DNA from: a virus | Virus record (IMG/VR): IMGVR_UViG_3300026512_000012 | Coordinates: 1 to 63,403 of that record | Strand: one strand, 5' to 3' | DNA length: 63,403 nt | Shown: positions 7,509-16,380 of the stretch, piece after piece | Numbering within the stretch: position 1 is the first letter of the stretch | Layout of the letters: each line of letters opens with the position of its first letter | Notes under the pieces: generated by a model | Databases searched by the model: none | The model's input: only the letters and a program-made list of their open reading frames with translations | Told to the model about the DNA's origin: nothing | Made by a program: the position numbers and the translations under genes

Positions 7509-9719
7509 ATGTTAGAAAAAACTAAAGAATATTTAAAAAATGCAGGTGCTCTAAACACAACAATGGCTCCTATAATTCAATTACTTATTAAAGCAATGCC
7601 TGATCCTACTATTCCTTTACGATTTAAACAAACATTAGCAGTATCAGAACTAATGTTATTTGCTTCTCATCTTCGTAGAAACATACAACATTGGGATTCT
7701 ACATCAGTACCAACTAATGCTATTACATTTATTTTATCTACATCAGGATCAGGTAAAGACTCATCTGTCAAAGCTATTCGTAAATGTTTTACAGAAGGTT
7801 ACAAGATTATTGATAATCACCGTAAATCAGTAGCTAAACAAAAAGCTATTACTAAAGCATTCGAAGCAGGTCTTGAAATGCCTTCTGAATTTGCAACTTA
7901 TAAAGATTTCTATATTAAACCAGAAGAACTATTTGCTGCTCCTGATTCTACTATTAAAGGTCTAACTAAACATTTTAATCAGCTAGAAGAATCTGGAATA
8001 GGTGCCGGCTATGTTTATTCAGGTGAATTTTCAACAGAAATGTCTAATGGTTCAGCAGGTGAACTTATGAAATTTATGTCAGAAGTTTATGATACTGGAA
8101 ATAAAGAAATTAAACTTATAGGAGCTAAAGATGAACAACTTAAGTCACTTAAATCATTACCTGTTTCAGCTTTATTTCAAGGTTCAGCAGCACCTATTCT
8201 ATATGATGAAAATATTAAAAAATTATTTAAAACTGAATTTAATAGTAAACTTGCTCGAAGATCATTCTTTTGTTTTATTAAAAAAACTATTACTCTTAAA
8301 ACTTATACAGGAAAAAATGCTGTTAAAGATATGTTACAAGATGAAATAGATCTTGAGAATCAAGCAATAGAAACTAGAAAACAAATTAATAAAGCTATAA
8401 AAGATTTAACTACAAAAGCTATTCCATTAGTTAATCAACCTTTAGAGATATCCCCTGAAGTTAGAGAAATATTCTTAGTATATAAAAGATATAATAATGA
8501 AATAGCTAAATCTTTAGAAACAACTCATCCTATTTCTGCACTAGTACGAAAACATCTACAATGGAAAGCTTTAAAATTAGCAGGTGCTTTATCCATTTAT
8601 CCAGATCATAGCCAAGTAGAATTAATAGATTATATTTATGCTATAAATTATTGTGAATTAATAACACCAGATATATTATCATTTGAAGAAGAACTTGTTA
8701 AAGAACCTTATCAATATTTTGCTGATTATATGAAGTCAATAGCCATATCTAATAAGGCTACTATTACACTTCATCAATTACGCAAACTTGGCTACATACC
8801 AACTACAGGTTCGTCTAAAAATCGTCTTATAGAGCTTACTAAATTAGCAGCTTCTTATGATCCACAAGGTGTTTACTTACCAACTGAGAATAGTATTACT
8901 TATGAACATCTTGAACCGACACCAATATCTGGTGTTTCATATGTGCCAGTATCAGGTTCTAAACAACAACGAGCTAAACAATGTGCTACTAATTTTCAAT
9001 TTCAAGAAATAACTTTTCCTCAAATTGCTAATTTACTTAAAAAAGATTTAGCATATTCCTCTTTTCAATTTAAAGATGGAATAAGAGGCAAAGATAGCAT
9101 CATTGGAGGTACTAAATGGATTATTTTAGATATAGATAATTCAGTAATAACTGCTGAAGATTGTCATTATATCCTACAGGATATTAACCATCATATTGCT
9201 TTAACATCTGATTCAAATAATGATTTTAAATTTAGAGTAATCCTAGAATTAGACTCATTTGTTGATATAGATAATAAAATTTGGAGATATTTTATAGAAT
9301 CTATTGCTTCATCATTAGCATTAACAACAGATTTCTTACCTAAATCTCAAATATTCTTTTCATATGCTGATAGAGAAGTCTTATCAATAACTGATAAAAT
9401 GCCTATCCAAGCTAGAGATCATATCTTAATAGCAACAGATAAAGCTACTGAAAAGATTAAACCTGCTAAAGCACCAACAAAAACAGAAGCTAAAGCATTA
9501 ATAGACAATCCATACTCAACATTTAATTTTGCTTTTGAGTGTCCTGAAAATGGTTCAGGTACAAGAACATTAATAGCAGCTGCATTCAAAGCTAAAGAAT
9601 TAGGTATGGATAATGATGCTATAATAGAATTACTTACTAAAATCAATGATTATTGGGCATCACCTATGCCTACACAACGATTTCAAGATACTATATTATC
9701 TGTAGTACAACGATTATAA
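7509..9719 (+). CDS. P-loop ATPase / AEP-like primase fusion (N4 gp43-like)
   Basis: 736 residues. The N-terminal half has a Walker A, STSGSGKDS with Lys83, and a long helical region like the DUF3987 ATPases found beside phage primases. Near the C-terminus, LDIDNS (Asp541, Asp543) followed by a strand with KFRVILELDS and then KSQIFFSY resembles the catalytic core of archaeo-eukaryotic-type primases. The last 65 residues, GSGTRTLI...WASPMP, look like a PriCT primase tail. I infer a primer-making enzyme with its own ATPase motor. The order, ATPase before primase, is the reverse of many prim-pol/helicase fusions. The ATPase part is firm; the primase part rests on motif reading. Confidence 0.7.
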   Translation: MLEKTKEYLKNAGALNTTMAPIIQLLIKAMPDPTIPLRFKQTLAVSELMLFASHLRRNIQHWDSTSVPTNAITFILSTSGSGKDSSVKAIRKCFTEGYKIIDNHRKSVAKQKAITKAFEAGLEMPSEFATYKDFYIKPEELFAAPDSTIKGLTKHFNQLEESGIGAGYVYSGEFSTEMSNGSAGELMKFMSEVYDTGNKEIKLIGAKDEQLKSLKSLPVSALFQGSAAPILYDENIKKLFKTEFNSKLARRSFFCFIKKTITLKTYTGKNAVKDMLQDEIDLENQAIETRKQINKAIKDLTTKAIPLVNQPLEISPEVREIFLVYKRYNNEIAKSLETTHPISALVRKHLQWKALKLAGALSIYPDHSQVELIDYIYAINYCELITPDILSFEEELVKEPYQYFADYMKSIAISNKATITLHQLRKLGYIPTTGSSKNRLIELTKLAASYDPQGVYLPTENSITYEHLEPTPISGVSYVPVSGSKQQRAKQCATNFQFQEITFPQIANLLKKDLAYSSFQFKDGIRGKDSIIGGTKWIILDIDNSVITAEDCHYILQDINHHIALTSDSNNDFKFRVILELDSFVDIDNKIWRYFIESIASSLALTTDFLPKSQIFFSYADREVLSITDKMPIQARDHILIATDKATEKIKPAKAPTKTEAKALIDNPYSTFNFAFECPENGSGTRTLIAAAFKAKELGMDNDAIIELLTKINDYWASPMPTQRFQDTILSVVQRL

Positions 9720-9828
9720 AGTATGAAAGATTAAATATACACATTACTGTTACCTAATTAGCCCTACATTCAATTTAAATACTTAATTTGATGAATCCAT
9801 TAGACACATACACAAATAAGCTTAAAAC

Positions 9829-9866
9829 GGATTGTAGAACATATTATTAGTATTGTTCCACAATCC
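9829..9866. promoter_or_regulatory. Long hairpin upstream of the 79-aa gene
   Basis: GGATTGTAGAACA (9829-9841) and TGTTCCACAATCC (9854-9866) pair over 13 positions with one mismatch, around a 12-base AT-rich loop. It sits in a 177-base gap after the primase-like gene and 30 bases before the next ATG. No T run follows, so control of the next gene, or a promoter recognised as a hairpin, is as likely as termination. The rest of the gap shows no gene. Confidence 0.5.
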
Positions 9867-9896
9867 ATTTAAATACTCAAACTTAAAGGAACTATA

Positions 9897-10136
9897 ATGA
9901 AATACTTTGCTACATTTGGTAGTGATCAACTACAAAATTTTAATGTTAACCCTATGAAGGTAATGTTAACTAGTAACAATGAGCATACACTAAGAACAAG
10001 ATTGCAAAAACCACCATTCAATAATAATTATTGTACAACATATCCTATCGAAAGAGCATCAGAAATGATTAAAAAATACAATATGCAATTATATACCATA
10101 GAAGAATTATTAAAATTACAATCCAAGGAGAATTAA
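9897..10136 (+). CDS. Unknown protein, 79 aa
   Basis: A small soluble protein with an AAAGGAACTATA leader before ATG and no motif I recognise. It opens a two-gene unit with the next frame, whose ATG follows its stop directly. Such small proteins just after a replication gene and before a regulatory gap are common as phage takeover factors, but there is no sequence proof. Confidence 0.7.
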   Translation: MKYFATFGSDQLQNFNVNPMKVMLTSNNEHTLRTRLQKPPFNNNYCTTYPIERASEMIKKYNMQLYTIEELLKLQSKEN

Positions 10137-10358
10137 ATGACAACATTTACAGTAATATACAATCCACCTTTATCAGTAGATTTTATATTTAAAGTTAAGC
10201 TTAACATAACACCAAGTATGGTTGACCTTTCAGAAGAATCTGCTCAATATCCAATTGAACACTTAATTAAAGAATACAAACATTATATAGAATTTGAAGA
10301 AGATATTAAAACATTGCAAGAATATTTAATTAAAGGTATATCCTATATAGAGATATAG
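10137..10358 (+). CDS. Unknown protein, 73 aa
   Basis: It starts directly after the stop of the 79-aa gene with AAGGAG as ribosome site, so the two are translated as a pair. The product is acidic, with mixed strand and helix and no recognised domain. It is the last gene before the noncoding region that precedes the RepL-like gene. Confidence 0.7.
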   Translation: MTTFTVIYNPPLSVDFIFKVKLNITPSMVDLSEESAQYPIEHLIKEYKHYIEFEEDIKTLQEYLIKGISYIEI

Positions 10359-10452
10359 ATGTTCTAAATAACAAATTCAATACTAATATATTTTTATGTT
10401 CCCATTATTATTATATATTAATAGAAGCGTTTTTTAATATATACACTAAATA

Positions 10453-10464
10453 CCTAAATTTAGG
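10453..10464. repeat. Perfect 12-bp palindrome CCTAAATTTAGG
   Basis: A perfect dyad in the gap between the 73-aa gene and the RepL-like gene, 26 bases before the direct repeats. It may be an operator or part of a replication origin. One palindrome in AT-rich DNA can arise by chance, so its weight comes from its position. Confidence 0.5.
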
Positions 10465-10481
10465 GAAGTACAGCCATTTTG

Positions 10482-10537
10482 ATATGTATGTGAGAGTTTA
10501 CATTTGTGATAATATGTACTAGTGAGAGTTTACATTT
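10482..10537 (+). repeat. Iteron-like direct repeats upstream of the RepL-like gene
   Basis: GTGAGAGTTTACATTT occurs exactly twice, at 10490-10505 and 10522-10537, 32 bases apart, about three helical turns. Each copy is preceded by ATATGTA (10482-10488 and 10512-10518). The second copy ends 38 bases before the ATG of the replication-initiator-like gene. Spacing by whole helical turns suggests a protein binding both copies on one face, as with iterons or operators. With the palindrome at 10453, this 217-base gap is a candidate origin or autoregulatory region. Confidence 0.6.
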
Positions 10538-10575
10538 ATTATATTTTTCAGTAACCACATAAAAAAGGATAACAA

Positions 10576-11118
10576 ATGGTGGATACAACGCAATATACGG
10601 CAATCAAACAGAAGAGTACTTTAAAAATTGTTAAAAACAAATTTGGCGATACTATAAAAGATTCAACTGTAAAAACAATTGTATATAAAAAAAGATTAGT
10701 AAAAACAGGAGGCATGCGTAGAGTATGGATAGGAAAACTAAATACAGCTTTAGAACAAGTTATAAATTCTAATATAGATTTTAAAATTATATCTTATATA
10801 TTAGGGCATCAAAGTACTAAAAGCTTTATTAAAAATCAATACAGTAAAGCTATAGGTATTAATGAATTAGCAAATATGTTTAATGTATCCCGTGTAAAAA
10901 TTAGTAGTTTAGTTAGAAAACTTATAGAAATAGATATTATAAAGAAACATAAGCGTATTCTATATTTAAATCCATATTTAATTTTACCTTATGGTAATAG
11001 TACAGATGACAATTTTATATTACAATTAATGTGGTCACATAATTATGAAAAAACAGAGGATGAATTAAAAGAAGAATATAAAACTCTTCTAACTATTGAT
11101 AGAAAAATAGAAATTTAA
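10576..11118 (+). CDS. RepL-like plasmid replication initiator / winged-helix protein
   Basis: 180 residues. Residues 50-140 follow the RepL pattern: a helix ending KIISYILGH, then a winged helix-turn-helix (GINELANMFNVSRVKISSLVRKLIE read in parts), then a wing KKHKRILYLNPYLILPYG. In RepL proteins this region binds the plasmid origin and starts rolling-circle-type replication. The spaced direct repeats just upstream are plausible binding sites. It could instead be a MarR-like regulator of the downstream operon. The start is fixed by AAAAAAGGATAACAA. Fold likely; replication role inferred. Confidence 0.65.
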   Translation: MVDTTQYTAIKQKSTLKIVKNKFGDTIKDSTVKTIVYKKRLVKTGGMRRVWIGKLNTALEQVINSNIDFKIISYILGHQSTKSFIKNQYSKAIGINELANMFNVSRVKISSLVRKLIEIDIIKKHKRILYLNPYLILPYGNSTDDNFILQLMWSHNYEKTEDELKEEYKTLLTIDRKIEI

Positions 11119-11140
11119 AGCTTTATTGAAAGGAATATAA

Positions 11141-12553
11141 GTGACACAAAAAGAATTAAATAAAGAAATTATTATAGAAACCATAAAAATGAATGGTTTC
11201 AGTATAGGTAAAATCATAAAAGGTAAAGGATTAGAAATACTGTTACCTAGTTTAAAAGTATTTATTCCTTTAAGTAACTATGATTGTTCCAAACAATCTC
11301 AAATACAATTAGCAAAAGATCTGATCAAACTCGAAGGAAAAGAGTTGATTGGAGAATTTGATGATTTTGATGGTTTAACTTTTTCGAGAGGAAATCATGA
11401 TGATAATCTTTATTATGGGGATTATTCACAAATACATGGAGAAAATTACGATACTCTTGATATAGACGACTGTGAATATTTCAATGGGAGATTAGACTAT
11501 GTAAACAATAATCGTCTAACTGATTTTTGGCAATTTAATGAATTAAATGAAGATGGTTGGTTTGATGAAATTGATCCAAAAGATGGATATACAATCTTCC
11601 ATAGAAAAGGAAAAGATTTCTACATATCTCCTTCTTTAGAAGAAGAAAATATAGAAATTGCTTTTTGGGATGGAACTCTTAAAGAGTATAACGAGGAAAG
11701 AAAATACCAAGAATATGAGAATTGCTGGAATACAGAAGTATTTATAGCTATGACTTGCACAAGAAACAGTGAGATTGAAACAAAACTTTTTAATATTCTT
11801 TTAGATAAAAAAGAAAATTTAGAAAAAGAATGTTATATCTATAATGAACTAGAACTTGGTAATCCTGTTGAGGAGTGTTTCGATTATAATGATAAAGTAT
11901 TCGATACTTTTTTTCTTAATATTATTTTTGAAAAAGATATGTGGGAAGCAAAAAATTATATCCTCGAAAATCTTGATTGGAATAAAAATATAAAAGAAGC
12001 TTGTCAAGATATTAATTCTAAATTACTTCAAGAATTTGTAACTTTTAATATTGATGGAACTATGATTATTAAAAGTTATCAAAATGAAAGTATTATAAAA
12101 CTTACAAGATTAAAAAATCTAAAAAGATTACAAAATCGTTTTGGTTATAAACTTGTTTGGAGTGTAGTTAATCTTAGTGCTATTGGAGCTTATAAAACTT
12201 ATGGTTTAGCTATAAAAGTTGGCCAAGAGGAGTATCACTTTGAGATGAAAGAACTATTTGATGAAGAGATAAGAGTTGTTGATTTTATCAGTAGTATTTT
12301 ATCTTCAATTCAAAGAAGAGTTATAATGCAAAAAGCAAAAGAGAAATTAAAAACAAATGCTAATAAAGTATTTGTTGGATTTGAGGACTCTTTGCAATCA
12401 GGTAATTGTTACTTTGGTACAGAGGATTTTTGCCAAAGACATCAAATTGATACATCAAAAGTTGGTGCTATTAGAGGTGATATTCTATTGGAAATGGAAA
12501 AATCAGCATATACCGAAAGAGCAGTTATTCAAGCAATTATGGCACATATATAA
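11141..12553 (+). CDS. Unknown acidic protein, 470 aa
   Basis: It starts with GTG after AAAGGAATATAA. It is rich in Asp, Glu, Asn and Tyr, with no recognised enzyme motif. The C-terminal 65 residues (VGFEDSLQSGNC, then FGTEDFCQRH) include a small Cys/His cluster that might bind metal. Base and codon use differ from the flanking genes: more GAG and GAA, CTC and CTT leucines, and less extreme AT. It follows the RepL-like gene closely. The pair could have entered together as a plasmid-like segment, which is inference. Confidence 0.75.
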   Translation: MTQKELNKEIIIETIKMNGFSIGKIIKGKGLEILLPSLKVFIPLSNYDCSKQSQIQLAKDLIKLEGKELIGEFDDFDGLTFSRGNHDDNLYYGDYSQIHGENYDTLDIDDCEYFNGRLDYVNNNRLTDFWQFNELNEDGWFDEIDPKDGYTIFHRKGKDFYISPSLEEENIEIAFWDGTLKEYNEERKYQEYENCWNTEVFIAMTCTRNSEIETKLFNILLDKKENLEKECYIYNELELGNPVEECFDYNDKVFDTFFLNIIFEKDMWEAKNYILENLDWNKNIKEACQDINSKLLQEFVTFNIDGTMIIKSYQNESIIKLTRLKNLKRLQNRFGYKLVWSVVNLSAIGAYKTYGLAIKVGQEEYHFEMKELFDEEIRVVDFISSILSSIQRRVIMQKAKEKLKTNANKVFVGFEDSLQSGNCYFGTEDFCQRHQIDTSKVGAIRGDILLEMEKSAYTERAVIQAIMAHI

Positions 12554-12576
12554 GAAATTCAATATAAAGGAAGATA

Positions 12577-14757
12577 GTGGCTCTTAATAAAAAGCAACAA
12601 CAAGTTTATAACCGAATAGCAACAGGTAAACATAAAACATTGTTAGTGGGTGAAGCAGGTTGTGTAGATGCTAAAACTGAATATCTTACACCAACTGGTT
12701 GGAAGTATATATCTGATTTTACACCAAATGATAAGATAGCTACAATAACTAAAGATAAAGAATTATTATGGGAACAACCTTTAGATTACATAAGCATACC
12801 AGGCAAACATAAAGCCTATTTAATAGCAGACAGTACAAAGCGTTCTAAAATTAATATGGTATTAACACCAAATCATCGTATGCCTTATGTATCTAAAGAA
12901 AATAGTAATGAATGGAATACAGATACTGTAGCTAATGTAATTGGTAGTTTAACCAATAAAAGAGTACTTATTGGTTTAAAAACTGTAACAACATCTATAG
13001 CTCTATCTGATTGTCAATTACAACTACTGTTAGCAATACAAGCTGATGCAAGTATAATTAAAAGAAAACATCATTTTTATGTAAGATTTAAATTAAAAAA
13101 AGAACGAAAAATACAACGATTACATAAATTATTAAAACTTAACAATATAAAATACACAGAAACATATACAGCTCATAATTATACGAATATTAGCTTTGTT
13201 TCGACGAATACTGATATTGTTTCTAAAGATTTAACAATTTTGTATAATGCTTCAGTACAACAAGCAAAATTAATAGCTGAAGAAGTAACATACTGGGATG
13301 GTTCAAAATACAATAGAACTAATAATCCAATATTTTATAGTGGTAATAAAACTAATATTGATGTTATTCAATATTGTTTTATGTTAGCTAGTAATACTAT
13401 GGCTTCTATAAAAACAAGAGATAGAATAGGTACAACAATTCTTAAAGGATCTGATTATAAAGTAAAAAATATACATTATGAAGTTGGAATGACACTTACA
13501 GAATCAGTATATATGCATAAAAAATATGTAACTGAAATTACTATAAATCATCAATATTGTTTTACAACTTCTACATCTTTTTGGTTAGCTAGGCGTAATG
13601 GATTTATATTTATAACAGGTAATAGTGGTAAATCATATACAGTTTCAGAAATTGTTAAAATATTTAATCCAGAGAATATAGCATTAACAGCTACAACTCA
13701 TAAAGCTAAAGCTGTTATTTCACAAATGACAGGTGTACAAGCAAATACTGTTCATTCATATTTTGGATTTAGAATAATTCAAGACAATTATAAACAAACA
13801 TTAGTATTTACAGGTAAACAAATTCAACCTAAAAAACTTGTTATTGTTGATGAAGTTAGTTTATTACCTCAACAAATACTAGATCATTTATTACATCTTA
13901 ATAAAAAACGTATTATCAAGCAACTTCTACTTATAGGAGATCCTGTACAATTAAAAGCTGTTTCTAACCCACCAGACTTATCACCCTTTTCTAAGCACAC
14001 TATTGAGCTCACAGAGCAAATGAGACAACAACCTGAAGTTTCACTTACTGAATACTTTACACGCCTTAGAACGGCTATAGAGACTACTAAAATGCCAGAT
14101 TTAAAAACTGTTGTTCCTAACATTACTTTTATAGCCTCACATAAAGAATTTTGTTATACTTACAATGATTGTAACACCAATAAAAAAATCTTAGCTTATC
14201 GTAATATAGTTGTTGATAAATATAACAATTATATACACGGTGCTAATATATTTAGAGAAGGTGATGATGTAATTATTGATAAACCTTTGGGTACAGCTCG
14301 TAATGGTGATGAAGTAAAAGTGCGTAAAGCAACTGAAGATGATGAAAAATTTACTGTTTTTGTACGAACTACAGATGGTATAGATTATAAAATTTATCAC
14401 TATAAATCTACTTCTGCTGTTAATAATCAACTTGAAATCTATCGTAAAGCCAATGATAAAGCTTCTTATTGGAAGCTATTTAATAGTAGTTTTAGACTTA
14501 AACATTCATATGCTTGTACAGTACATAAAGCCCAAGGTGAAACTTATGATACAGTTTTTGTAGATGTAGCAGATATTCTAACAGCTTATCAAGCTAAAAA
14601 ATCTCGTTATAATAATCCAATACCTTTAGACACATTTTTAAGACTTTATTATGTTGCTTTAAGTAGAATGAAATCTCATGCTTATGTATATACAGGTGCT
14701 GATAATAAAGGTCGTGATTATAAACAATTAAAATCAAAAGGAAAACAACTTGAGTAA
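12577..14757 (+). CDS. RecD/Dda-type SF1 helicase with intein
   Basis: The frame encodes 726 residues from a GTG start. Removing the 321-residue intein leaves a 405-residue helicase. The joined Walker A reads GEAG-SGKS. Further motifs follow: TTHKAKAV (Ia), LVIVDEVSLLP (Walker B), LLIGDPVQLKAV (III), ELTEQMRQQ (IV), YACTVHKAQGETYDTVF (V) and YVALSRMK (VI). This set marks an SF1B, 5'-3' enzyme like RecD2 or T4 Dda, for fork movement or recombination. The methyltransferase gene overlaps its end by 8 bases. Confidence 0.9.
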   Translation: MALNKKQQQVYNRIATGKHKTLLVGEAGCVDAKTEYLTPTGWKYISDFTPNDKIATITKDKELLWEQPLDYISIPGKHKAYLIADSTKRSKINMVLTPNHRMPYVSKENSNEWNTDTVANVIGSLTNKRVLIGLKTVTTSIALSDCQLQLLLAIQADASIIKRKHHFYVRFKLKKERKIQRLHKLLKLNNIKYTETYTAHNYTNISFVSTNTDIVSKDLTILYNASVQQAKLIAEEVTYWDGSKYNRTNNPIFYSGNKTNIDVIQYCFMLASNTMASIKTRDRIGTTILKGSDYKVKNIHYEVGMTLTESVYMHKKYVTEITINHQYCFTTSTSFWLARRNGFIFITGNSGKSYTVSEIVKIFNPENIALTATTHKAKAVISQMTGVQANTVHSYFGFRIIQDNYKQTLVFTGKQIQPKKLVIVDEVSLLPQQILDHLLHLNKKRIIKQLLLIGDPVQLKAVSNPPDLSPFSKHTIELTEQMRQQPEVSLTEYFTRLRTAIETTKMPDLKTVVPNITFIASHKEFCYTYNDCNTNKKILAYRNIVVDKYNNYIHGANIFREGDDVIIDKPLGTARNGDEVKVRKATEDDEKFTVFVRTTDGIDYKIYHYKSTSAVNNQLEIYRKANDKASYWKLFNSSFRLKHSYACTVHKAQGETYDTVFVDVADILTAYQAKKSRYNNPIPLDTFLRLYYVALSRMKSHAYVYTGADNKGRDYKQLKSKGKQLE
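12661..13623 (+). mobile_element. Intein in the helicase Walker A, with LAGLIDADG-like segment
   Basis: Residues 29-349 of the helicase frame. The N-terminal block begins CVDAKTEYLTPTGW after GEAG. Block B is VLTPNHRM, with the Thr-x-x-His typical of inteins. The C-terminal end is FIFITGN followed by Ser of SGKS. The last two residues are Gly-Asn, so the usual penultimate His is missing. In the middle, LLAIQADAS and EEVTYWDGS look like two worn LAGLIDADG motifs of a homing endonuclease. The upstream extein Gly and downstream Ser restore a perfect P-loop. Splicing is expected; endonuclease activity is doubtful. Confidence 0.88.
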
Positions 14758-15397
14758 TCTTAAATATTATGATATTTTATATATCGATCCACCATGGCAA
14801 TTTAATAAAAGATCTAATACCTCCACAAAATTTGGTGGAGGAGCTATGGCACACTATTCAACTATGCCGATGTCAGAAATTAAAGCATTAGATTTTTCAT
14901 TACCATTAAAACCTAATGCTTTAGTGTATTGCTGGATAACATTAGCTAAATTACAAGAATGCATTACAGCTATTCAATCTCCAACATTAAAGTTAGTAGC
15001 TACAGGATTTGTATGGATAAAAACTAATCCTAAATTATCAACATCAATAATAACAACTGATAAGCCTCAAATTTATTATCAAAATAAAGGTTATTCAAAA
15101 CCATTTTATGGTGTAGGTAATTATACAGCATCTAATGCTGAAATTTGTTTAATATTTCGTAAAGGTAAAATGCTAAAATATGAAAATAAAGTATCACAAG
15201 TTATTATATCACCACGAGATAAACATAGTAAAAAACCAATAGAAGCTTATGATAAATTAGAAACTATGTATCCTCATAGTAAATTTAGTAAACTAGAATT
15301 ATTTGCAAGAAATACAATGGCATACTTCGATACCATAGGTGATGAATTAAATAATATAAATGTTAAAGATTTTCTAAATAAATATAAGGATAAATAA
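14750..15397 (+). CDS. MT-A70-family adenine N6-methyltransferase
   Basis: 215 residues. The catalytic DPPW is at residues 13-16 (ILYIDPPWQF), followed by MPMSEIKAL, then ALVYCWITLAKLQ and the GFVWIKTNP strand, and ISPRDKHSKKPIEAYDKLETMYP near the end, all MT-A70 signatures. It should methylate adenine N6 in DNA, using S-adenosylmethionine, and may protect phage DNA from host restriction or mark it. The start is TTG with AAAAGG upstream, overlapping the helicase by 8 bases. No partner restriction enzyme is seen. Confidence 0.88.
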   Translation: MSNLKYYDILYIDPPWQFNKRSNTSTKFGGGAMAHYSTMPMSEIKALDFSLPLKPNALVYCWITLAKLQECITAIQSPTLKLVATGFVWIKTNPKLSTSIITTDKPQIYYQNKGYSKPFYGVGNYTASNAEICLIFRKGKMLKYENKVSQVIISPRDKHSKKPIEAYDKLETMYPHSKFSKLELFARNTMAYFDTIGDELNNINVKDFLNKYKDK

Positions 15398-15675
15398 TGC
15401 TTAGTACAGAACAGTTATATGGAATATCTAAACAAGTATTAGATGAAAAGATTTATAATGCAATCAAAAAAGTTATGGATCAAAATCTCGTTAAATGCCA
15501 TATAAGAGCCTATCTAATTTCAGATGCAATAGCATCAACTAGAATAGCTATACTCAAACAGAGACGATTTGACCTAGTACAGAAAGGTTTTACAAAGATG
15601 ACTAAACAAGAAAGTTTTCGCATAGATGAAATTACAAGAGCCATATCTTTTTGGCGTAAATTAAATGAATATTAA
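15397..15675 (+). CDS. Unknown protein, 92 aa
   Basis: Its ATG overlaps the stop of the methyltransferase (TAATG), so translation is coupled. The product is basic and probably all helical, with no named domain. It heads a run of three short genes between the methyltransferase and the nuclease. No function proposed. Confidence 0.75.
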   Translation: MLSTEQLYGISKQVLDEKIYNAIKKVMDQNLVKCHIRAYLISDAIASTRIAILKQRRFDLVQKGFTKMTKQESFRIDEITRAISFWRKLNEY

Positions 15676-15685
15676 GGGATTACAA

Positions 15686-15856
15686 ATGAAAATAATAATG
15701 TTAGATTATTCAGATGGTACAGCTAGTATATTTTCTATACCCAATTATATATTAGAAGTAGAGAATTACTTAATAAAATATTATAATTATAAAGAATCAG
15801 AAATGAATTGGATGCAACTAAATAAATTAGAATTTAATAATCTAGGAGAAATATAA
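15686..15856 (+). CDS. Small unknown protein, 56 aa
   Basis: I choose ATG 15686 rather than the in-frame ATG at 15665 because AAGGGA (15674-15679) lies at proper distance from 15686. The stop overlaps the next ATG (TAATG at 15854). The product begins MKIIMLDYSDGTASIFSIPN, is acidic, and could form a small alpha/beta unit. No known family. Confidence 0.6.
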   Translation: MKIIMLDYSDGTASIFSIPNYILEVENYLIKYYNYKESEMNWMQLNKLEFNNLGEI

Positions 15857-16344
15857 TGATAGCAATTGGTTCGTATGACTATGAAGGTTTAATTAAATCT
15901 TATTTAAATCAAGATAGAAAATATGCTAAGACAGCTTCAGGTAGATTATCATATGAGGGTAATATTTTATATTCATATAATACTAGAATAGCTGAAATTT
16001 TGAATAATAATATACTTTTGATGGATAATAATGCTACAAATCATTCTGCAACTACTTCAAAACAAGTAAATAAATTAAAAAGTTTAATTACAAAACATAC
16101 TATTATAAATGTTGTGGATTTAGATACAAAAATTACAATTAATTGGTATCTTATAGATAATCTAATCCAAAAATATAAACGAGCTAGATCACAACATAAA
16201 CTAGATATGTATGCAAATCAAATTAAAGGTTATTATAATCAAATTTTATGGCAATTAAATTACTATGAAATTGATAAGCGTACTAAACAGTATAAATATA
16301 AATATAAAATATATAAACAATTATTTGAATTAAAATTGTTATAG
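15856..16344 (+). CDS. Unknown protein, 162 aa
   Basis: Coupled by TAATG overlap to the previous gene. The protein is basic, rich in Tyr, Lys and Asn, with long helices toward the C-terminus and no membrane segment. No recognised motif. Position between the methyltransferase and the recombination genes hints at a DNA-related role only by neighbourhood. Confidence 0.75.
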   Translation: MIAIGSYDYEGLIKSYLNQDRKYAKTASGRLSYEGNILYSYNTRIAEILNNNILLMDNNATNHSATTSKQVNKLKSLITKHTIINVVDLDTKITINWYLIDNLIQKYKRARSQHKLDMYANQIKGYYNQILWQLNYYEIDKRTKQYKYKYKIYKQLFELKLL

Positions 16345-16380
16345 TACAAGATTTGTAAAATATAAATTAAAAGGAATTAA

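Noticed and set aside
10359-10540. The two 16-bp repeats as a CRISPR array
   Set aside because: Only two copies with a 16-base gap and no cas genes nearby; the spacing fits protein binding sites better.
15665-15685. Start of the 56-residue gene at ATG 15665
   Set aside because: The AAGGGA site lies between this ATG and the one at 15686 and serves the latter.
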